Shown: positions 36,229 to 45,222 of the stretch, piece by piece
How positions within the stretch are numbered: the first letter of the stretch is position 1
Layout: every line of letters starts with the position of its first letter
Assembly (NCBI RefSeq): GCF_001668575.1
Contig: NZ_LZMD01000057.1
Span: 48,573-112,572, forward strand
Direction: 5' to 3'
Length of the DNA stretch: 64,000 nt
DNA from: Mycobacterium sp. 1164985.4
Lineage (GTDB): Bacteria > Actinomycetota > Actinomycetes > Mycobacteriales > Mycobacteriaceae
Notes under the pieces: model-generated
Databases searched by the model: none
The model's input: only the letters and a program-made list of their open reading frames with translations
Told to the model about the DNA's origin: nothing
Program-made: the position numbers and the translations under genes

Positions 36229-37038
36229 ATGGCCGGCTCCACCCTGTTCACCGACGCCATGGCGCTCACCAAAGCCGACGACGGCGTGTATCACGGTGAG
36301 CTGAACGAACATTGGACGATCGGGCCAAAGGTGCACGGCGGCGCGATGCTCGCGCTGTGCGCCAACGCCGCCCGAACCGAGCACGCTGGGGACGTCCAAC
36401 CGATCGCGGTGTCGGGAAATTTCCTGTGGGCACCCGATCCCGGGCCGATGGAATTGGTCACCACGGTGCGCAAGCGAGGACGTCGCGTCAGCCTGATCGA
36501 CGTCGAACTCAGACAAGGCGACCGCACGGCGGTGCGTGCCGCGGTCACCCTCGGCGACCCGGAACACCGTGTGGCGCCGCTGCTCTCGGTCAATCCCGTG
36601 ATCCCGTTGATGCAACCCGAACCCCCGCCCGGCCTGGAGCCGATCGGCGAGGGCCATCCGATGGCCGACATCGTCCATCTCGCGCACGGCTGCGACATCC
36701 GACCGTCGCTGACCACCATGCAGCCGCGGTCCGACGGCGGACCGCCGGTGATCGAGTATTGGGTGCGGCCAAAAGGCGTTGCCCCGGACGTCCTTTTCGC
36801 GCTGCTGTGCGGCGATGTGTCGGCCCCGGTGACCTTCGGCGTCAACCGGTTCGGTTGGGCGCCCACAGTCCAACTGACGGCCTATCTGCGCACCCTTCCC
36901 GCCGACGGGTGGCTGCGGGTGCTCTGCACGACGGTGCAGATCGGCCAGGACTGGTTCGACGAGGATCACATCGTCGTCGACTGCGAGGGCCACATCGTCG
37001 TGCAGACGCGCCAACTCGCGCTGGTGCCGCAGGCCTGA
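36229..37038 (+). CDS. Thioesterase-family (hot-dog) protein (Rv0499-like)
   Basis: A 269-residue protein resembling double hot-dog acyl-CoA thioesterases. WTIGPKVHGGAMLALCANAA is the typical first-domain helix, and PDVLFALLCGD and WLRVLCTTVQIGQDWFDEDH form the second. It probably hydrolyses an acyl-CoA. The ATG at 36229 follows GAAGGA at 36214-36219. A strong hairpin follows the stop codon at once. Confidence 0.8.
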   Translation: MAGSTLFTDAMALTKADDGVYHGELNEHWTIGPKVHGGAMLALCANAARTEHAGDVQPIAVSGNFLWAPDPGPMELVTTVRKRGRRVSLIDVELRQGDRTAVRAAVTLGDPEHRVAPLLSVNPVIPLMQPEPPPGLEPIGEGHPMADIVHLAHGCDIRPSLTTMQPRSDGGPPVIEYWVRPKGVAPDVLFALLCGDVSAPVTFGVNRFGWAPTVQLTAYLRTLPADGWLRVLCTTVQIGQDWFDEDHIVVDCEGHIVVQTRQLALVPQA

Positions 37039-37057
37039 GACGGCCGCGCCGGCCGTC
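37039..37057 (+). terminator. Hairpin terminator candidate after the thioesterase gene
   Basis: GACGGCCG and CGGCCGTC pair perfectly around a CGC loop, starting on the base after the stop codon. No U-run follows, as is usual for mycobacterial terminator-like hairpins. Confidence 0.5.
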
Positions 37058-37174
37058 GAACCTGCGCTCAGGACGAATAAGTCGGCCCGGATCTCGCGCT
37101 GAGCGCACGCTCGGCGCACCCCGCGGTGGGTGGTCGCACGCGCCCGTGCCCGCCCGTCTGCAATGCTTTGCGGC

Positions 37175-38056
37175 ATGGCCAGAATCGCGATCGTCGGCGG
37201 TGGAAGTATCGGTGAGGCTCTGCTGTCCGGGCTGCTGAGGGCCGGACGACAGGTCAAGGACCTGGTGGTGGCGGAGAAGGACCCGAACCGGGCGCAGTAC
37301 CTCGCCGACACCTATTCGGTGCTGGTGACGACGGTGGCCAACGCGGTGGACCACGCGAGCTACGTGATCATCGCCGTCAAGCCCGCCGACGTCGCCGGAC
37401 TCGTCGACGAAATCGTCGACGCGGCGACCAACGCCGAAAGCGACACGGCCGAACAGGTTTTCGTGACCGTCGCCGCCGGGGTCACCACCGAATACTACGA
37501 GAACAAGCTGCCAGCCGGCGCCCCGGTGATCCGCGTCATGCCGAACGCCCCGATGGTCGTGGGCGGCGGTGTGAGCGCGCTGTCCTCGGGACGGTTCGCC
37601 ACCGCCGAGCAGATGAAGGAGGTCTCGGCGATCTTCGACGCGGTCGGCGGGGTGCTCTCGGTTCCGGAGTCCCAACTCGACGCGGTCACCGCGATCTCAG
37701 GCTCGGGGCCGGCCTATTTCTTCCTGATGGTCGAGGCGCTCGTCGACGCCGGCGTCGACGCCGGGCTGTCGCGCTCGGCGGCCACCGATCTCGTCGCGCA
37801 GACCATGGCCGGCTCCGCCGCGATGTTGCTGGATCGCCTCGATCAGGCCGCGGACGCCGGAGGAGGCGCAGCGGGTTCGTCGGGTGCCGGAATGGACACC
37901 ACGCCCGCCCAGCTGCGCGCGACCGTCACTTCGCCGGGCGGGACCACCGCGGCCGGTCTGCGCGAACTCGAGAGGGCCGGATTGCGGGCAGCGGTTGCCA
38001 GGGCGGTCGAGGCCGCGAAAAAGCGTTCTGAGCAGCTCGGAATTACAACTGAGTAA
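37175..38056 (+). CDS. proC: Pyrroline-5-carboxylate reductase ProC
   Basis: A 293-residue enzyme for the last step of proline synthesis. It has the Rossmann motif IAIVGGGSIGEALLSGL, then VIIAVKPADVAGL, RVMPNAPMVVGGG and the dimerisation-domain signature VTAISGSGPAYFFLMVEAL. The C-terminal SPGGTTAAGLRELE is conserved. I use the ATG at 37175 (MARIAIVGG); an upstream ATG at 37163 is possible. An 18-residue Gly/Ala/Ser insertion near DAGGGAAGSSGAG is unusual for the family. Confidence 0.94.
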   Translation: MARIAIVGGGSIGEALLSGLLRAGRQVKDLVVAEKDPNRAQYLADTYSVLVTTVANAVDHASYVIIAVKPADVAGLVDEIVDAATNAESDTAEQVFVTVAAGVTTEYYENKLPAGAPVIRVMPNAPMVVGGGVSALSSGRFATAEQMKEVSAIFDAVGGVLSVPESQLDAVTAISGSGPAYFFLMVEALVDAGVDAGLSRSAATDLVAQTMAGSAAMLLDRLDQAADAGGGAAGSSGAGMDTTPAQLRATVTSPGGTTAAGLRELERAGLRAAVARAVEAAKKRSEQLGITTE

Positions 38057-38119
38057 TTCTATAAATTGCCCACACCCGTCGCAGTAACACCATCTGCCAC
38101 GCTATTCTCCTCGTGTAAG

Positions 38120-38164
38120 CACGGGTCGGTGCCAGCGGTGGGGAAGCCGCTGGAACTGCCCGTG
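38120..38164 (+). ncRNA. Stable nested hairpin between proC and the BldC-like gene
   Basis: CACGGG (38120-38125) pairs with CCCGTG (38159-38164), and inside it CCAGCGG (38132-38138) pairs with CCGCTGG (38147-38153) around an 8-base loop, TGGGGAAG. It begins 63 bases after the proC stop and ends 19 bases before the next ATG, with no U-run. It could be a 5' leader structure of the BldC-like gene, a terminator of proC or a small RNA; I do not recognise a known riboswitch. Confidence 0.4.
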
Positions 38165-38183
38165 CCTGAATGATTGGGTTGCG

Positions 38184-38444
38184 ATGACGTCTATGAACGG
38201 GCCATCCGCGCGGGATTCGGCCAGTGGGAAGTCGACTCGGGACTCCGGATCCGACGGTCAACAGCCACGGGCGCAATTCCTCACCGTCGCCGAGGTGGCG
38301 AGCCTGATGCGGGTCAGCAAGATGACGGTGTACCGGCTGGTGCACAACGGCGAGCTGCCTGCCGTCCGGGTCGGCCGCTCGTTCCGGGTGCACGCGAAGG
38401 CTGTTCACGACATGTTGGAGAGCTCGTACTTCGACGCAGGCTGA
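38184..38444 (+). CDS. BldC-like / excisionase-type helix-turn-helix protein (Rv0500A-like)
   Basis: An 86-residue protein whose C-terminal half is a MerR/excisionase winged helix: FLTVAEVASLMRVSKMTVYR, then LVHNGELPAVRVGRSFRV. The N-terminal 30 residues are Ser/Gly-rich and probably disordered. It belongs to the BldC-type DNA-binding proteins conserved in actinobacteria, where they regulate development or stress genes. It lies downstream of proC and a stable hairpin, as in M. tuberculosis. Confidence 0.88.
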   Translation: MTSMNGPSARDSASGKSTRDSGSDGQQPRAQFLTVAEVASLMRVSKMTVYRLVHNGELPAVRVGRSFRVHAKAVHDMLESSYFDAG

Positions 38445-38575
38445 TCGATCCCGCGTACTCGGCGCGACGCCCACCAGGCGATGGGCGCGTTTCGCGGTTA
38501 CCTGCGCAGCCCGGTAAAGTAGCCGGGTCAGTCAACGATGCTCATCGGGCAGGTAAGGCGTAGGTAGCGGAGTTC

Positions 38576-38677
38576 ATGGGTTCAGTCATCAAGAAGCGGC
38601 GCAAGCGCATGTCGAAGAAGAAGCACCGCAAGCTGCTTCGTCGCACCCGGGTCCAGCGCAGAAAACTCGGCAAGTAA
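38576..38677 (+). CDS. Small ribosomal protein bS22 (AURKAIP1/COX24 domain)
   Basis: A 33-residue highly basic protein, [20 protein letters not shown] then [13 protein letters not shown]. It matches the mycobacterial 30S protein bS22, related to mitochondrial mS38, seen in mycobacterial ribosome structures. The ATG follows GGTAGCGGAG. The gene is easily missed because of its size. It lies between the BldC-like gene and galE2, as in other mycobacteria (Rv0500B). Confidence 0.9.
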
Positions 38678-38694
38678 TCGCCACCCGCGGTCGC

Positions 38695-38700
38695 TAGGCT
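38695..38700 (+). promoter_or_regulatory. -10 element (TAGGCT) before galE2
   Basis: TAGGCT lies eight bases before the ATG at 38709, consistent with a leaderless or nearly leaderless transcript, and only 18 bases after the bS22 stop codon. Confidence 0.4.
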
Positions 38701-38708
38701 GACCGGAC

Positions 38709-39809
38709 ATGGATTCCGAGGGCCGTTCCAATGGACACGTCAACGGGACTGACCCCCGCGACGCCGCGCAGTACCCGAAGGTCGTCCTGGTCACCGGGGC
38801 GTGCCGGTTTCTGGGCGGCTATCTGACGGCCAGGCTGGCGCAGAACCCGTTGATCAACCACGTGATCGCCGTCGACGCGATCACGCCGAGCAAGGATCTG
38901 CTGCGTCGGATGGGCCGCGCGGAATTCGTCCGCGCCGACATCCGCAACCCGTTCATCGCGAAGGTCATCCGCAACGGCGACGTCGACACCGTGGTGCACG
39001 CCGCCGCGGCGTCCTACGCGCCCCGCTCCGGCGGCCGGGCGACGCTCAAGGAACTCAACGTGATGGGCGCGATCCAACTGTTCGCGGCCTGCCAGAAGGC
39101 GCCATCGGTGCAGCGCGTCGTGCTCAAGTCCACCTCGGAGGTGTACGGCTCGAGCGCGCGCGACCCGGTGATGTTCACCGAGGACACCAGCGCGCGGCGG
39201 CCACCTGGGGAGGGCTTCGCCCGCGACAGCATCGACATCGAGGGCTACGCGCGTGGGCTGGGCCGTCGCCGGCCGGACATCGCCGTCACCATTCTGCGGT
39301 TGGCCAACATGATCGGGCCGGGGATGGATACGGCGCTGTCGCGCTACCTGGCCGGCCCCGTGGTGCCGACGGTCATCGGGCACGACGCCCGCCTCCAGCT
39401 GCTGCACGAACAGGACGCGCTCGGGGCGCTCGAGCGCGCGACGATGGCGGGCAAGGCGGGCACGTTCAACGTCGGAGCGCCCGGGATCGTGATGATGAGC
39501 CAGGCGATCCGGCGGGCGGGGCGGATCGCGTTGCCGGTGCCTCGATCCGCGCTGGCCGCTGTGGATTCGCTGAGGCGTGCGACTCGCTACACTGAACTCG
39601 ATCGTGAGCAGCTGAACTACCTCAGTTATGGCAGAGTCATGGATACATCGCGGATGCGAAACGAACTCGGCTATAACCCGAAGTGGACGACGGTCGAGGC
39701 TTTCGACGATTACGTCAGAGGTCGCGGATTGACTCCGATCGTCGACCCGCGGTGGGTACGCTCAATGGAGAGTCGCGCCATTGCTGCGGCGCAAAGGTGG
39801 GGACGCTAG
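38709..39809 (+). CDS. galE2: NAD-dependent epimerase/dehydratase-family protein (GalE2-like)
   Basis: A 366-residue extended SDR. The cofactor loop is VLVTGACRFLGGYLTARL rather than the usual GxxGxxG, because the first Gly is followed by Ala-Cys-Arg-Phe. VVHAAAAS and LKSTSEVYG supply the Ser region. The usual YxxxK is not clear (IEGYARGLGRR), so catalysis may be altered or absent. It is the Rv0501 orthologue, annotated GalE2 by similarity. It sits just upstream of an acyltransferase gene, so a lipid or glycolipid role is plausible. Confidence 0.85.
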   Translation: MDSEGRSNGHVNGTDPRDAAQYPKVVLVTGACRFLGGYLTARLAQNPLINHVIAVDAITPSKDLLRRMGRAEFVRADIRNPFIAKVIRNGDVDTVVHAAAASYAPRSGGRATLKELNVMGAIQLFAACQKAPSVQRVVLKSTSEVYGSSARDPVMFTEDTSARRPPGEGFARDSIDIEGYARGLGRRRPDIAVTILRLANMIGPGMDTALSRYLAGPVVPTVIGHDARLQLLHEQDALGALERATMAGKAGTFNVGAPGIVMMSQAIRRAGRIALPVPRSALAAVDSLRRATRYTELDREQLNYLSYGRVMDTSRMRNELGYNPKWTTVEAFDDYVRGRGLTPIVDPRWVRSMESRAIAAAQRWGR

Positions 39810-39846
39810 GCGCATCAACTGATCGGGTGGGGAGAAGGAAACGATC

Positions 39847-40917
39847 GTGGCGGGCGAGTCCAAGGCGAAAGTTATTCCGCTGCATGGTAATTCGGGTCGT
39901 GCAGCGGCTCAGCGGCGAAACGCCGCGCGAGCGCAGGGCTCTCGCCGACATCCGTCGCAGCTCTCCGATCCCGTCAGCGGCGCCTCCGCCGAGGAGATCG
40001 CCGCCGTCGTCCGCGAGATGGACGAGCACCGCGGGGGGGTGACCGGCGGCGCACCGATCGTCGACGAGACGCCCACCGAACTCGCCAAGAACATCGGGGC
40101 CGTCGCCGAATTCGTCCGCAAACGGATGACGGGCGATTACACCGTCGACGAATTCGGGTTCGACGCCCACCTCAACAACGCAATCTTTCTGCCTTTGCTG
40201 AGAGTCCTCTTCAAGTCGTGGTTCCGCGTCGAGGTCAGCGGCATCGAGCATCTGCCCGAGACCGGCGCCGCGCTGGTGGTGGCCAACCATGCCGGCGTGC
40301 TGCCGTTCGACGGGCTGATGGCGTCGGTGGCGGTGCACGACCACCACCCGACACACCGCGACCTGCGCCTGCTGGCCGCCGACATGGTGTTTGACCTGCC
40401 CGTCGTCGGTCAGGCCGCCCGCAAGGCCGGCCACACCATGGCCTGCACCGCCGACGCACACCGGCTGCTGGCCGCGGGCGAGCTGACCGCGGTGTTCCCC
40501 GAGGGCTACAAAGGCCTGGGCAAACACTTCAAAGACCGCTACAAGCTGCAGCGATTCGGCCGCGGGGGCTTCGTCTCGGCGGCGCTGCGCACCAAGGCGC
40601 CCATCGTGCCGTGCTCGATCGTCGGATCCGAGGAGATCTATCCGATGATCGCCGACGTCAAGCTGCTGGCCCGGCTGCTCGGGCTGCCGTACTTCCCGAT
40701 CACACCGTTCTTCCCGCTGGCGGGGCCCGCGGGAATGATCCCGCTGCCGTCGAAGTGGCACATCCAGTTCGGTGAGCCGATCGAGACCGCGGACTACGAC
40801 GAGTCGGCCGCCGACGATCCGATGGTCACGTTCGAGCTCACTGACCAGGTGCGCGAAACCATCCAGCAGACGCTGTACCAACTGCTCACTCAGCGCAGGA
40901 ACACCTTCCTCGGCTGA
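39847..40917 (+). CDS. Lysophospholipid/phosphate acyltransferase-family protein (Rv0502-like)
   Basis: A 356-residue PlsC-type acyltransferase. The HX4D motif is in ANHAGVLPFDG (His148, Asp153), followed by AVFPEGYKGLGK and IVPCSIVGSEEIYP. These enzymes move an acyl chain from CoA or ACP to a lysolipid at the inner membrane. The first 90 residues are an extra, partly disordered region (SGRAAAQRRNAARAQGSRRH). It starts at the GTG at 39847. Confidence 0.87.
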   Translation: MAGESKAKVIPLHGNSGRAAAQRRNAARAQGSRRHPSQLSDPVSGASAEEIAAVVREMDEHRGGVTGGAPIVDETPTELAKNIGAVAEFVRKRMTGDYTVDEFGFDAHLNNAIFLPLLRVLFKSWFRVEVSGIEHLPETGAALVVANHAGVLPFDGLMASVAVHDHHPTHRDLRLLAADMVFDLPVVGQAARKAGHTMACTADAHRLLAAGELTAVFPEGYKGLGKHFKDRYKLQRFGRGGFVSAALRTKAPIVPCSIVGSEEIYPMIADVKLLARLLGLPYFPITPFFPLAGPAGMIPLPSKWHIQFGEPIETADYDESAADDPMVTFELTDQVRETIQQTLYQLLTQRRNTFLG

Positions 40918-40922
40918 GCGTG

Positions 40923-40943
40923 CGGAGAGTTGCTAGCTCTCCG
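40923..40943. terminator. Bidirectional hairpin between convergent genes
   Basis: CGGAGAG (40923-40929) and CTCTCCG (40937-40943) pair perfectly around TTGCTAG. It starts five bases after the acyltransferase stop and overlaps the last codons of the HadA-like gene, so it may end both transcripts. Confidence 0.5.
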
Positions 40944-41472
40944 AACTACTTTGCTTGGCAATCATTTTCGCGATCGCCTCGTCGCGTGCGGCCGCGATGC
41001 GCTGGCTCACCTCGTCGGCCTCGGTGTCCGATTGAGCCTCACCCATGACGGTGACGACGCTCGTGAGGACGGGCTTGCCCTCGGCGTCGGTGACCTCGCC
41101 GCGGACCTCGGTGACGATGGCGCCGTGCGACTCGGTCACCGAGTCGAGATAGGAGTCGAAGAACAGCTTGTCGCCGGCCAGGATCGGGCGGTGGAAGGTG
41201 ATCTTCTGGTCGCGGTGCAGCACGCGTTCCATGTTGATCGGCACGTCGAACTGGTTGAAGATCTCCAACTGGACCCGGCGGCCCGCGACGGCGAGGAAGG
41301 TCAGCGGGGCGATCAACGCGTCGTAGCCGTACTCGGCGGCGGCCTCCTCGGTGAAATGCGCCGGGTGCTCGTCCTTGACCGCCTGCGCGAACTCACGGAT
41401 CTTCTCCCGGCCCACCTCGAAGTAATCGGGATACCGGTAGTGCGTTCCGATGATGTTCTCTGCGATTGCCAT
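40933..41472 (-). CDS. HadA-like FAS1-type dehydratase-domain protein (Rv0504c-like)
   Basis: A 179-residue single hot-dog protein with [20 protein letters not shown] at the N-terminus, then PLTFLAV and a hot-dog helix. It resembles HadA/HadC subunits of the FAS-II 3-hydroxyacyl-ACP dehydratase, which need a catalytic HadB partner. In M. tuberculosis cmaA2 lies next to the equivalent; here it is missing. It probably acts in fatty or mycolic acid metabolism, with the partner encoded elsewhere. Confidence 0.85.
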   Translation of the reverse strand: MAIAENIIGTHYRYPDYFEVGREKIREFAQAVKDEHPAHFTEEAAAEYGYDALIAPLTFLAVAGRRVQLEIFNQFDVPINMERVLHRDQKITFHRPILAGDKLFFDSYLDSVTESHGAIVTEVRGEVTDAEGKPVLTSVVTVMGEAQSDTEADEVSQRIAAARDEAIAKMIAKQSSSES

Positions 41473-41576
41473 CCGTGACCTGCTCCTCGCCTGCGCGGGC
41501 TGCCGTCCCTCCTGACGGAGTCAGCGGCGCGAGCCTATCAGCGGGTCGCGATCACCAGCGCGAGCAGAGCGGCTCC

Positions 41577-42467
41577 TCAGCGGCCTTCCTGACGGCGTGA
41601 GACCACCGCCGCCAGCGCACCGCCGGCCGCGCCGAGCGCCAGCGCCGACGGCACCCCGATGCGCGCGGCCTTGCGTGCGGTGCGGAAGTCGCGGATCTCC
41701 CAGCCGCGCTCGCGGGCGAGGTCGCGCAGGTCGGCGTCGGGGTTGATCGCCACGGCCGTGCCCACCAGCGAAAGCATCGGCACGTCGTTGAAGCTGTCGG
41801 AGTAGGCCGTGCAGCGGCGCAGGTTGAGCCCTTCGCGGATGGCCAACGAGCGCACCGCGTGCGCCTTGCCCGTGCCGTGCAGGATGTCGCCGACCAGGCG
41901 GCCGGTGAACACCCCGTCGACGGATTCGGCGACGGTGCCCAGCGCGCCGGTGAGCCCGAGCCGTTTGGCGATGGTCGCGGCCAGCTCGTACGGGGTCGCG
42001 GTGACCAGCCACACCTGCTGGCCGGCGTCGAGGTGCATCTGCGCGAGCGCCCGGGTGCCGGGCCAGATCTTGTCCGCGATGATCTCGTCGTAGATCTCCT
42101 CGCCGACTGCCATCAGCTCGGCCGTCGAGCGGCCTTCGATGAATGCCAGCGCCTTGCGACGGCCCGCCGCCACGTCCTCGCTGTTCTCGCGGCCGGTCAG
42201 CTGGAACTTCGCCTGCGCATAGATGAACCGCGCGATGTCGCCGTAGGTGAAGAACTTGCGGGCGGCCAGGCCCCGGGCGAAGTGCAGCAGCGACGACCCC
42301 TGCACCATAGTGTTGTCGACGTCGAAGAACGCCGCTGCGGTCAGATCCGGTGGCGGAGCGGGCGGGGCCGCGTCGGCTTCGGCCGCCAGATCGGTGACGG
42401 CCGCCTCCGCGCTCGCCTCGCCGGCAAGTTGCTGTTCAGCAGCTTCGCGGTCGCCGATTCCAGACAC
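41577..42467 (-). CDS. serB: HAD-IB family phosphatase (SerB1-like)
   Basis: A 296-residue HAD hydrolase. The nucleophile motif is [11 protein letters not shown] (DxDxT-like), motif II is VTATP, and the C-terminal acidic motif is [11 protein letters not shown]. The family dephosphorylates phosphoserine or related phosphomonoesters. A C-terminal hydrophobic segment ([18 protein letters not shown]) suggests a membrane anchor, which would be odd for a pure phosphoserine phosphatase and fits a lipid-phosphate substrate better. The GTG start at 42467 is divergent from the glutaredoxin-like gene. Confidence 0.87.
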   Translation of the reverse strand: MSGIGDREAAEQQLAGEASAEAAVTDLAAEADAAPPAPPPDLTAAAFFDVDNTMVQGSSLLHFARGLAARKFFTYGDIARFIYAQAKFQLTGRENSEDVAAGRRKALAFIEGRSTAELMAVGEEIYDEIIADKIWPGTRALAQMHLDAGQQVWLVTATPYELAATIAKRLGLTGALGTVAESVDGVFTGRLVGDILHGTGKAHAVRSLAIREGLNLRRCTAYSDSFNDVPMLSLVGTAVAINPDADLRDLARERGWEIRDFRTARKAARIGVPSALALGAAGGALAAVVSRRQEGR

Positions 42468-42506
42468 GAATCAACCCTAAGTCACCGGTGCGGAGATACT
42501 GGCGAG

Positions 42507-42761
42507 GTGGAGCACACGGTGGAGTTGCTGACGCGCGACGGGTGCACGATCTGCACGGGCGCGGCGGCGCGGCTGGCCCAGCTGGCCGACGAACTGGGGT
42601 TCGCGCTGGCCGTCACCGATGTCGACGCCGCCGCGAAGGCCGGCGATCCGGGACTTCGAGCGGAGTTCGGCGACCGGCTACCGGTGGTTCTGCTCGACGG
42701 GCGCGAACACAGCTATTGGGAGATCGACGAGCCACGCCTACGGGCCGATCTGGCGACGTGA
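42507..42761 (+). CDS. Glutaredoxin-like protein (DUF836, Rv0508-like)
   Basis: An 84-residue thioredoxin-fold protein with CTIC in VELLTRDGCTICTGAAARLA, cis-Pro in RLPVVLLDG and a C-terminal helix. The CxxC pair suggests thiol-disulfide activity. The GTG start is 39 bases from the divergent serB-like gene. Its place just before hemA is conserved in mycobacteria. MmpS2/MmpL2 genes that precede it in M. tuberculosis are missing here. Confidence 0.82.
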   Translation: MEHTVELLTRDGCTICTGAAARLAQLADELGFALAVTDVDAAAKAGDPGLRAEFGDRLPVVLLDGREHSYWEIDEPRLRADLAT

Positions 42762-42888
42762 GCGCCGTGGCCGCGAAGCGGGATACCAGCACGGGTTTCG
42801 CCCTGGGAATACGGGTCCGACGAAAAGAGCGCGGAATTTGGTGAGCTAACTGTTTACCGACTACCTTGGATGACGTGGTGATGAAGCC

Positions 42889-44232
42889 GTGAGCGTGCTG
42901 CTTTTCGGGGTTTCGCACCGCAGCGCGCCGGTGTCCGTGCTCGAGCAGCTGAGCACCGACGAGTCCGATCAGGCAAAGATCATCGACCAGGTGCTGCAAT
43001 CCTCCCTCGTCACCGAGGCCATGGTGCTGTCCACGTGCAACCGCGTCGAGGTCTATGCGGTCGTCGACGCGTTCCACGGCGGTCTGTCGGTGATCGGGCA
43101 GGTGCTTTCCGACCATTCCGGGATGAGCCTCAACGACCTGACCAAATACGCCTACGTCCGGTACGCCGAAGCGGCCGTCGAGCACCTGTTCGCGGTGGCG
43201 TCCGGCCTCGATTCCGCGGTCGTCGGCGAGCAGCAGGTTCTCGGCCAGGTCCGCCGCGCCTACGCCGCCGCCGAGGCCAACCACACCGTCGGGCGCACCC
43301 TGCACGAACTGTCGCAGCGCGCGCTGGCCGTCGGCAAGCGGGTGCACACCGAGACCGGCATCGACGCCGCGGGCGCCTCGGTCGTCTCCGTCGCGCTGGA
43401 CACCGCCGAAAGCAAGCTCGGTTCGCTGGCGGGCCGCACCGCGGTGGTCATCGGCGCGGGTTCGATGGGCTCGCTGGCCGCAAAGCACCTGGCGCGGGCG
43501 GGCGTCGAGCGCATCCACGTCGTGAACCGCAGCCAGCCCCGGGCCAAGCGCCTCGCGGCCAACGTCCGCGAGCTGGGTATCGAGTCACAACCCTTCCCGT
43601 TCGACCACTTGCCGCCGCTGCTCACCGACGCCGACGTCGTCGTCTGCTGCACCGGAGCGGTTCGGCCGGTGGTTTCGCTGGCCGACGTCCACCGCGGTCT
43701 GGCGCACGGCCAAGAGCTCAAGCAGCTGGTCATCTGCGACCTCGGCATGCCCCGCGACGTGGACCCCGCGGTGGCGGGTCTGCCCGGCGTCTACGTCGTC
43801 GACATGGAACGCATTCAGCGCGAACCGGCGGCCCGAGCCGCGTCGTCCGACGCCGAGGCCGCCCGCGCGATCGTCGCCGCGGAGGTCGCCAAGTACCTTG
43901 CCGGCCAGCGGATGGCCGAGGTCACCCCGACGGTCACCGCGCTGCGTCAGCGCGCCGCCGACGTGGTCGAGGCCGAGCTGCTGCGTCTCGACAACCGGCT
44001 GCCTGACCTGGACACCGCGCAGCGCGACGAGGTCGCCAGGACGGTGCGCCGGGTGGTCGACAAGCTCCTGCACGCCCCGACGGTGCGCGTCAAGCAACTG
44101 GCCAGCGCACCCGGCGGGGACAGTTACGCCGAGGCGCTGCGTGAGCTGTTCGAGCTCGACCAGCAGGCCGTCGATGCTGTCGCCGGGCCCGAATTGCCTT
44201 TGCTCGCATCGGATCTCGACAAGGCCGAGTAA
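42889..44232 (+). CDS. hemA: Glutamyl-tRNA reductase HemA
   Basis: A 447-residue NADPH enzyme that reduces glutamyl-tRNA to glutamate-1-semialdehyde, the first step of tetrapyrrole synthesis. The catalytic Cys50 lies in [20 protein letters not shown] is at the N-terminus, and [17 protein letters not shown] binds NADPH. It heads the hemA-hemC-hemD-hemB operon, with hemL about 10 kb away. The GTG start follows TGATGAAG. Confidence 0.96.
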   Translation: MSVLLFGVSHRSAPVSVLEQLSTDESDQAKIIDQVLQSSLVTEAMVLSTCNRVEVYAVVDAFHGGLSVIGQVLSDHSGMSLNDLTKYAYVRYAEAAVEHLFAVASGLDSAVVGEQQVLGQVRRAYAAAEANHTVGRTLHELSQRALAVGKRVHTETGIDAAGASVVSVALDTAESKLGSLAGRTAVVIGAGSMGSLAAKHLARAGVERIHVVNRSQPRAKRLAANVRELGIESQPFPFDHLPPLLTDADVVVCCTGAVRPVVSLADVHRGLAHGQELKQLVICDLGMPRDVDPAVAGLPGVYVVDMERIQREPAARAASSDAEAARAIVAAEVAKYLAGQRMAEVTPTVTALRQRAADVVEAELLRLDNRLPDLDTAQRDEVARTVRRVVDKLLHAPTVRVKQLASAPGGDSYAEALRELFELDQQAVDAVAGPELPLLASDLDKAE

Positions 44233-44235
44233 CGC

Positions 44236-45168
44236 TTGACTGTAATTCGGATAGGCACTCGCGCCAGTCTCTTGGCGACCACCCAGGCGGGAACGATTCG
44301 GGACGCGCTGATCGCGAACGGGCACGCCGCCGAGCTCGTCCCGGTGTCCACCGAGGGCGACCGCAACCAGGGCCCGATCGCCGAGATCGGCGTCGGCGTG
44401 TTCACCGCGGCCCTGCGGGAGGCCATCCACGAGGGCCGGGTCGACGCCGCCGTGCACTCATTCAAGGATTTGCCGACAGCGGTCGACCCGCGCTTCGTCA
44501 TCGCCGCCAGCCCCCCGCGCGAAGACCCGCGAGACGCGCTGGTGGCGCGCGACGGACTGGTGCTCGGGGAGTTGCCCGCGGGGTCGGTCATCGGCACATC
44601 GAGCCCGCGACGGGCCGCACAGCTTAGAGCACTGGGTCTCGGTTTGGAAATCCGCCCCCTAAGAGGCAACCTGGATACCAGGTTGAACAGGGTTAGCAAC
44701 GGTGATCTCGACGGCATCGTAGTCGCACGGGCGGGACTGGCCCGCATCGGGCGGCTGGCAGATGTCACCGAGACTCTCGAGCCGGTGCAGATGTTGCCAG
44801 CGCCGGCTCAAGGTGCGCTCGCGGTCGAGTGCCGCGCAGGCGACACCGAGCTTGCCGCGCTGCTGGCGGAGTTGGACGACGCCGACACGCGCGCCGCAGT
44901 CACCGCGGAACGGGCCCTGCTCGCCCGACTGGAGGCGGGTTGTTCCGCACCGGTGGGAGCGATCGCGGAGGTGGTCGAGTCCATCGATGAGGACGGCAAC
45001 GTCTTCGAAGAGGTGTCGCTGCGCGGCTGCGTAGCGGCGCTGGACGGATCCGACGTGATCCGCGCGTCCGGCGTCGGCACTCCCGACCGGGCCCGGGAGC
45101 TGGGGCTCTCGGTCGCCGAGGAGTTGTTCGACCTCGGGGCGCGCGAACTCATGGCGGACGCCAACTGA
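44236..45168 (+). CDS. hemC: Hydroxymethylbilane synthase HemC
   Basis: A 310-residue enzyme that polymerises four porphobilinogen units. The dipyrromethane cofactor attaches to Cys236 ([10 protein letters not shown]), and the [11 protein letters not shown] and [11 protein letters not shown] loops are conserved. The only plausible start is the TTG at 44236, three bases after hemA, because the next residues ([10 protein letters not shown]) match the family N-terminus. Confidence 0.95.
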   Translation: MTVIRIGTRASLLATTQAGTIRDALIANGHAAELVPVSTEGDRNQGPIAEIGVGVFTAALREAIHEGRVDAAVHSFKDLPTAVDPRFVIAASPPREDPRDALVARDGLVLGELPAGSVIGTSSPRRAAQLRALGLGLEIRPLRGNLDTRLNRVSNGDLDGIVVARAGLARIGRLADVTETLEPVQMLPAPAQGALAVECRAGDTELAALLAELDDADTRAAVTAERALLARLEAGCSAPVGAIAEVVESIDEDGNVFEEVSLRGCVAALDGSDVIRASGVGTPDRARELGLSVAEELFDLGARELMADAN

Positions 45169-45182
45169 GCTGTAGAGCTGCG

Positions 45183-45222
45183 ATGAGCGATAAGCGAAGA
45201 GCAGAGAGATGAGTGAGTGAGA
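45183..45222 (+). other. hemC-hemD gap with overlapping mini start/stop codons
   Basis: The gap contains ATGAGCGATAAGCGAAGAGC, a nine-codon ORF ending in a TGA that overlaps another ATG (ATGA at 45209-45212). GTG and ATG candidates for hemD follow. The pattern resembles the coupled mini-ORFs found between mshA and the YbjN gene and between resB and ccsA. Confidence 0.3.

Noticed and set aside
37163..37174. Earlier ATG for proC at 37163
   Set aside because: It would only add MLCG before the conserved MARIAIVGGG; kept as a minor alternative.
38120..38164. Cobalamin riboswitch
   Set aside because: The GGGGAAG loop recalled a B12-box fragment, but the rest of the conserved cobalamin core is missing and the downstream gene is not linked to B12.
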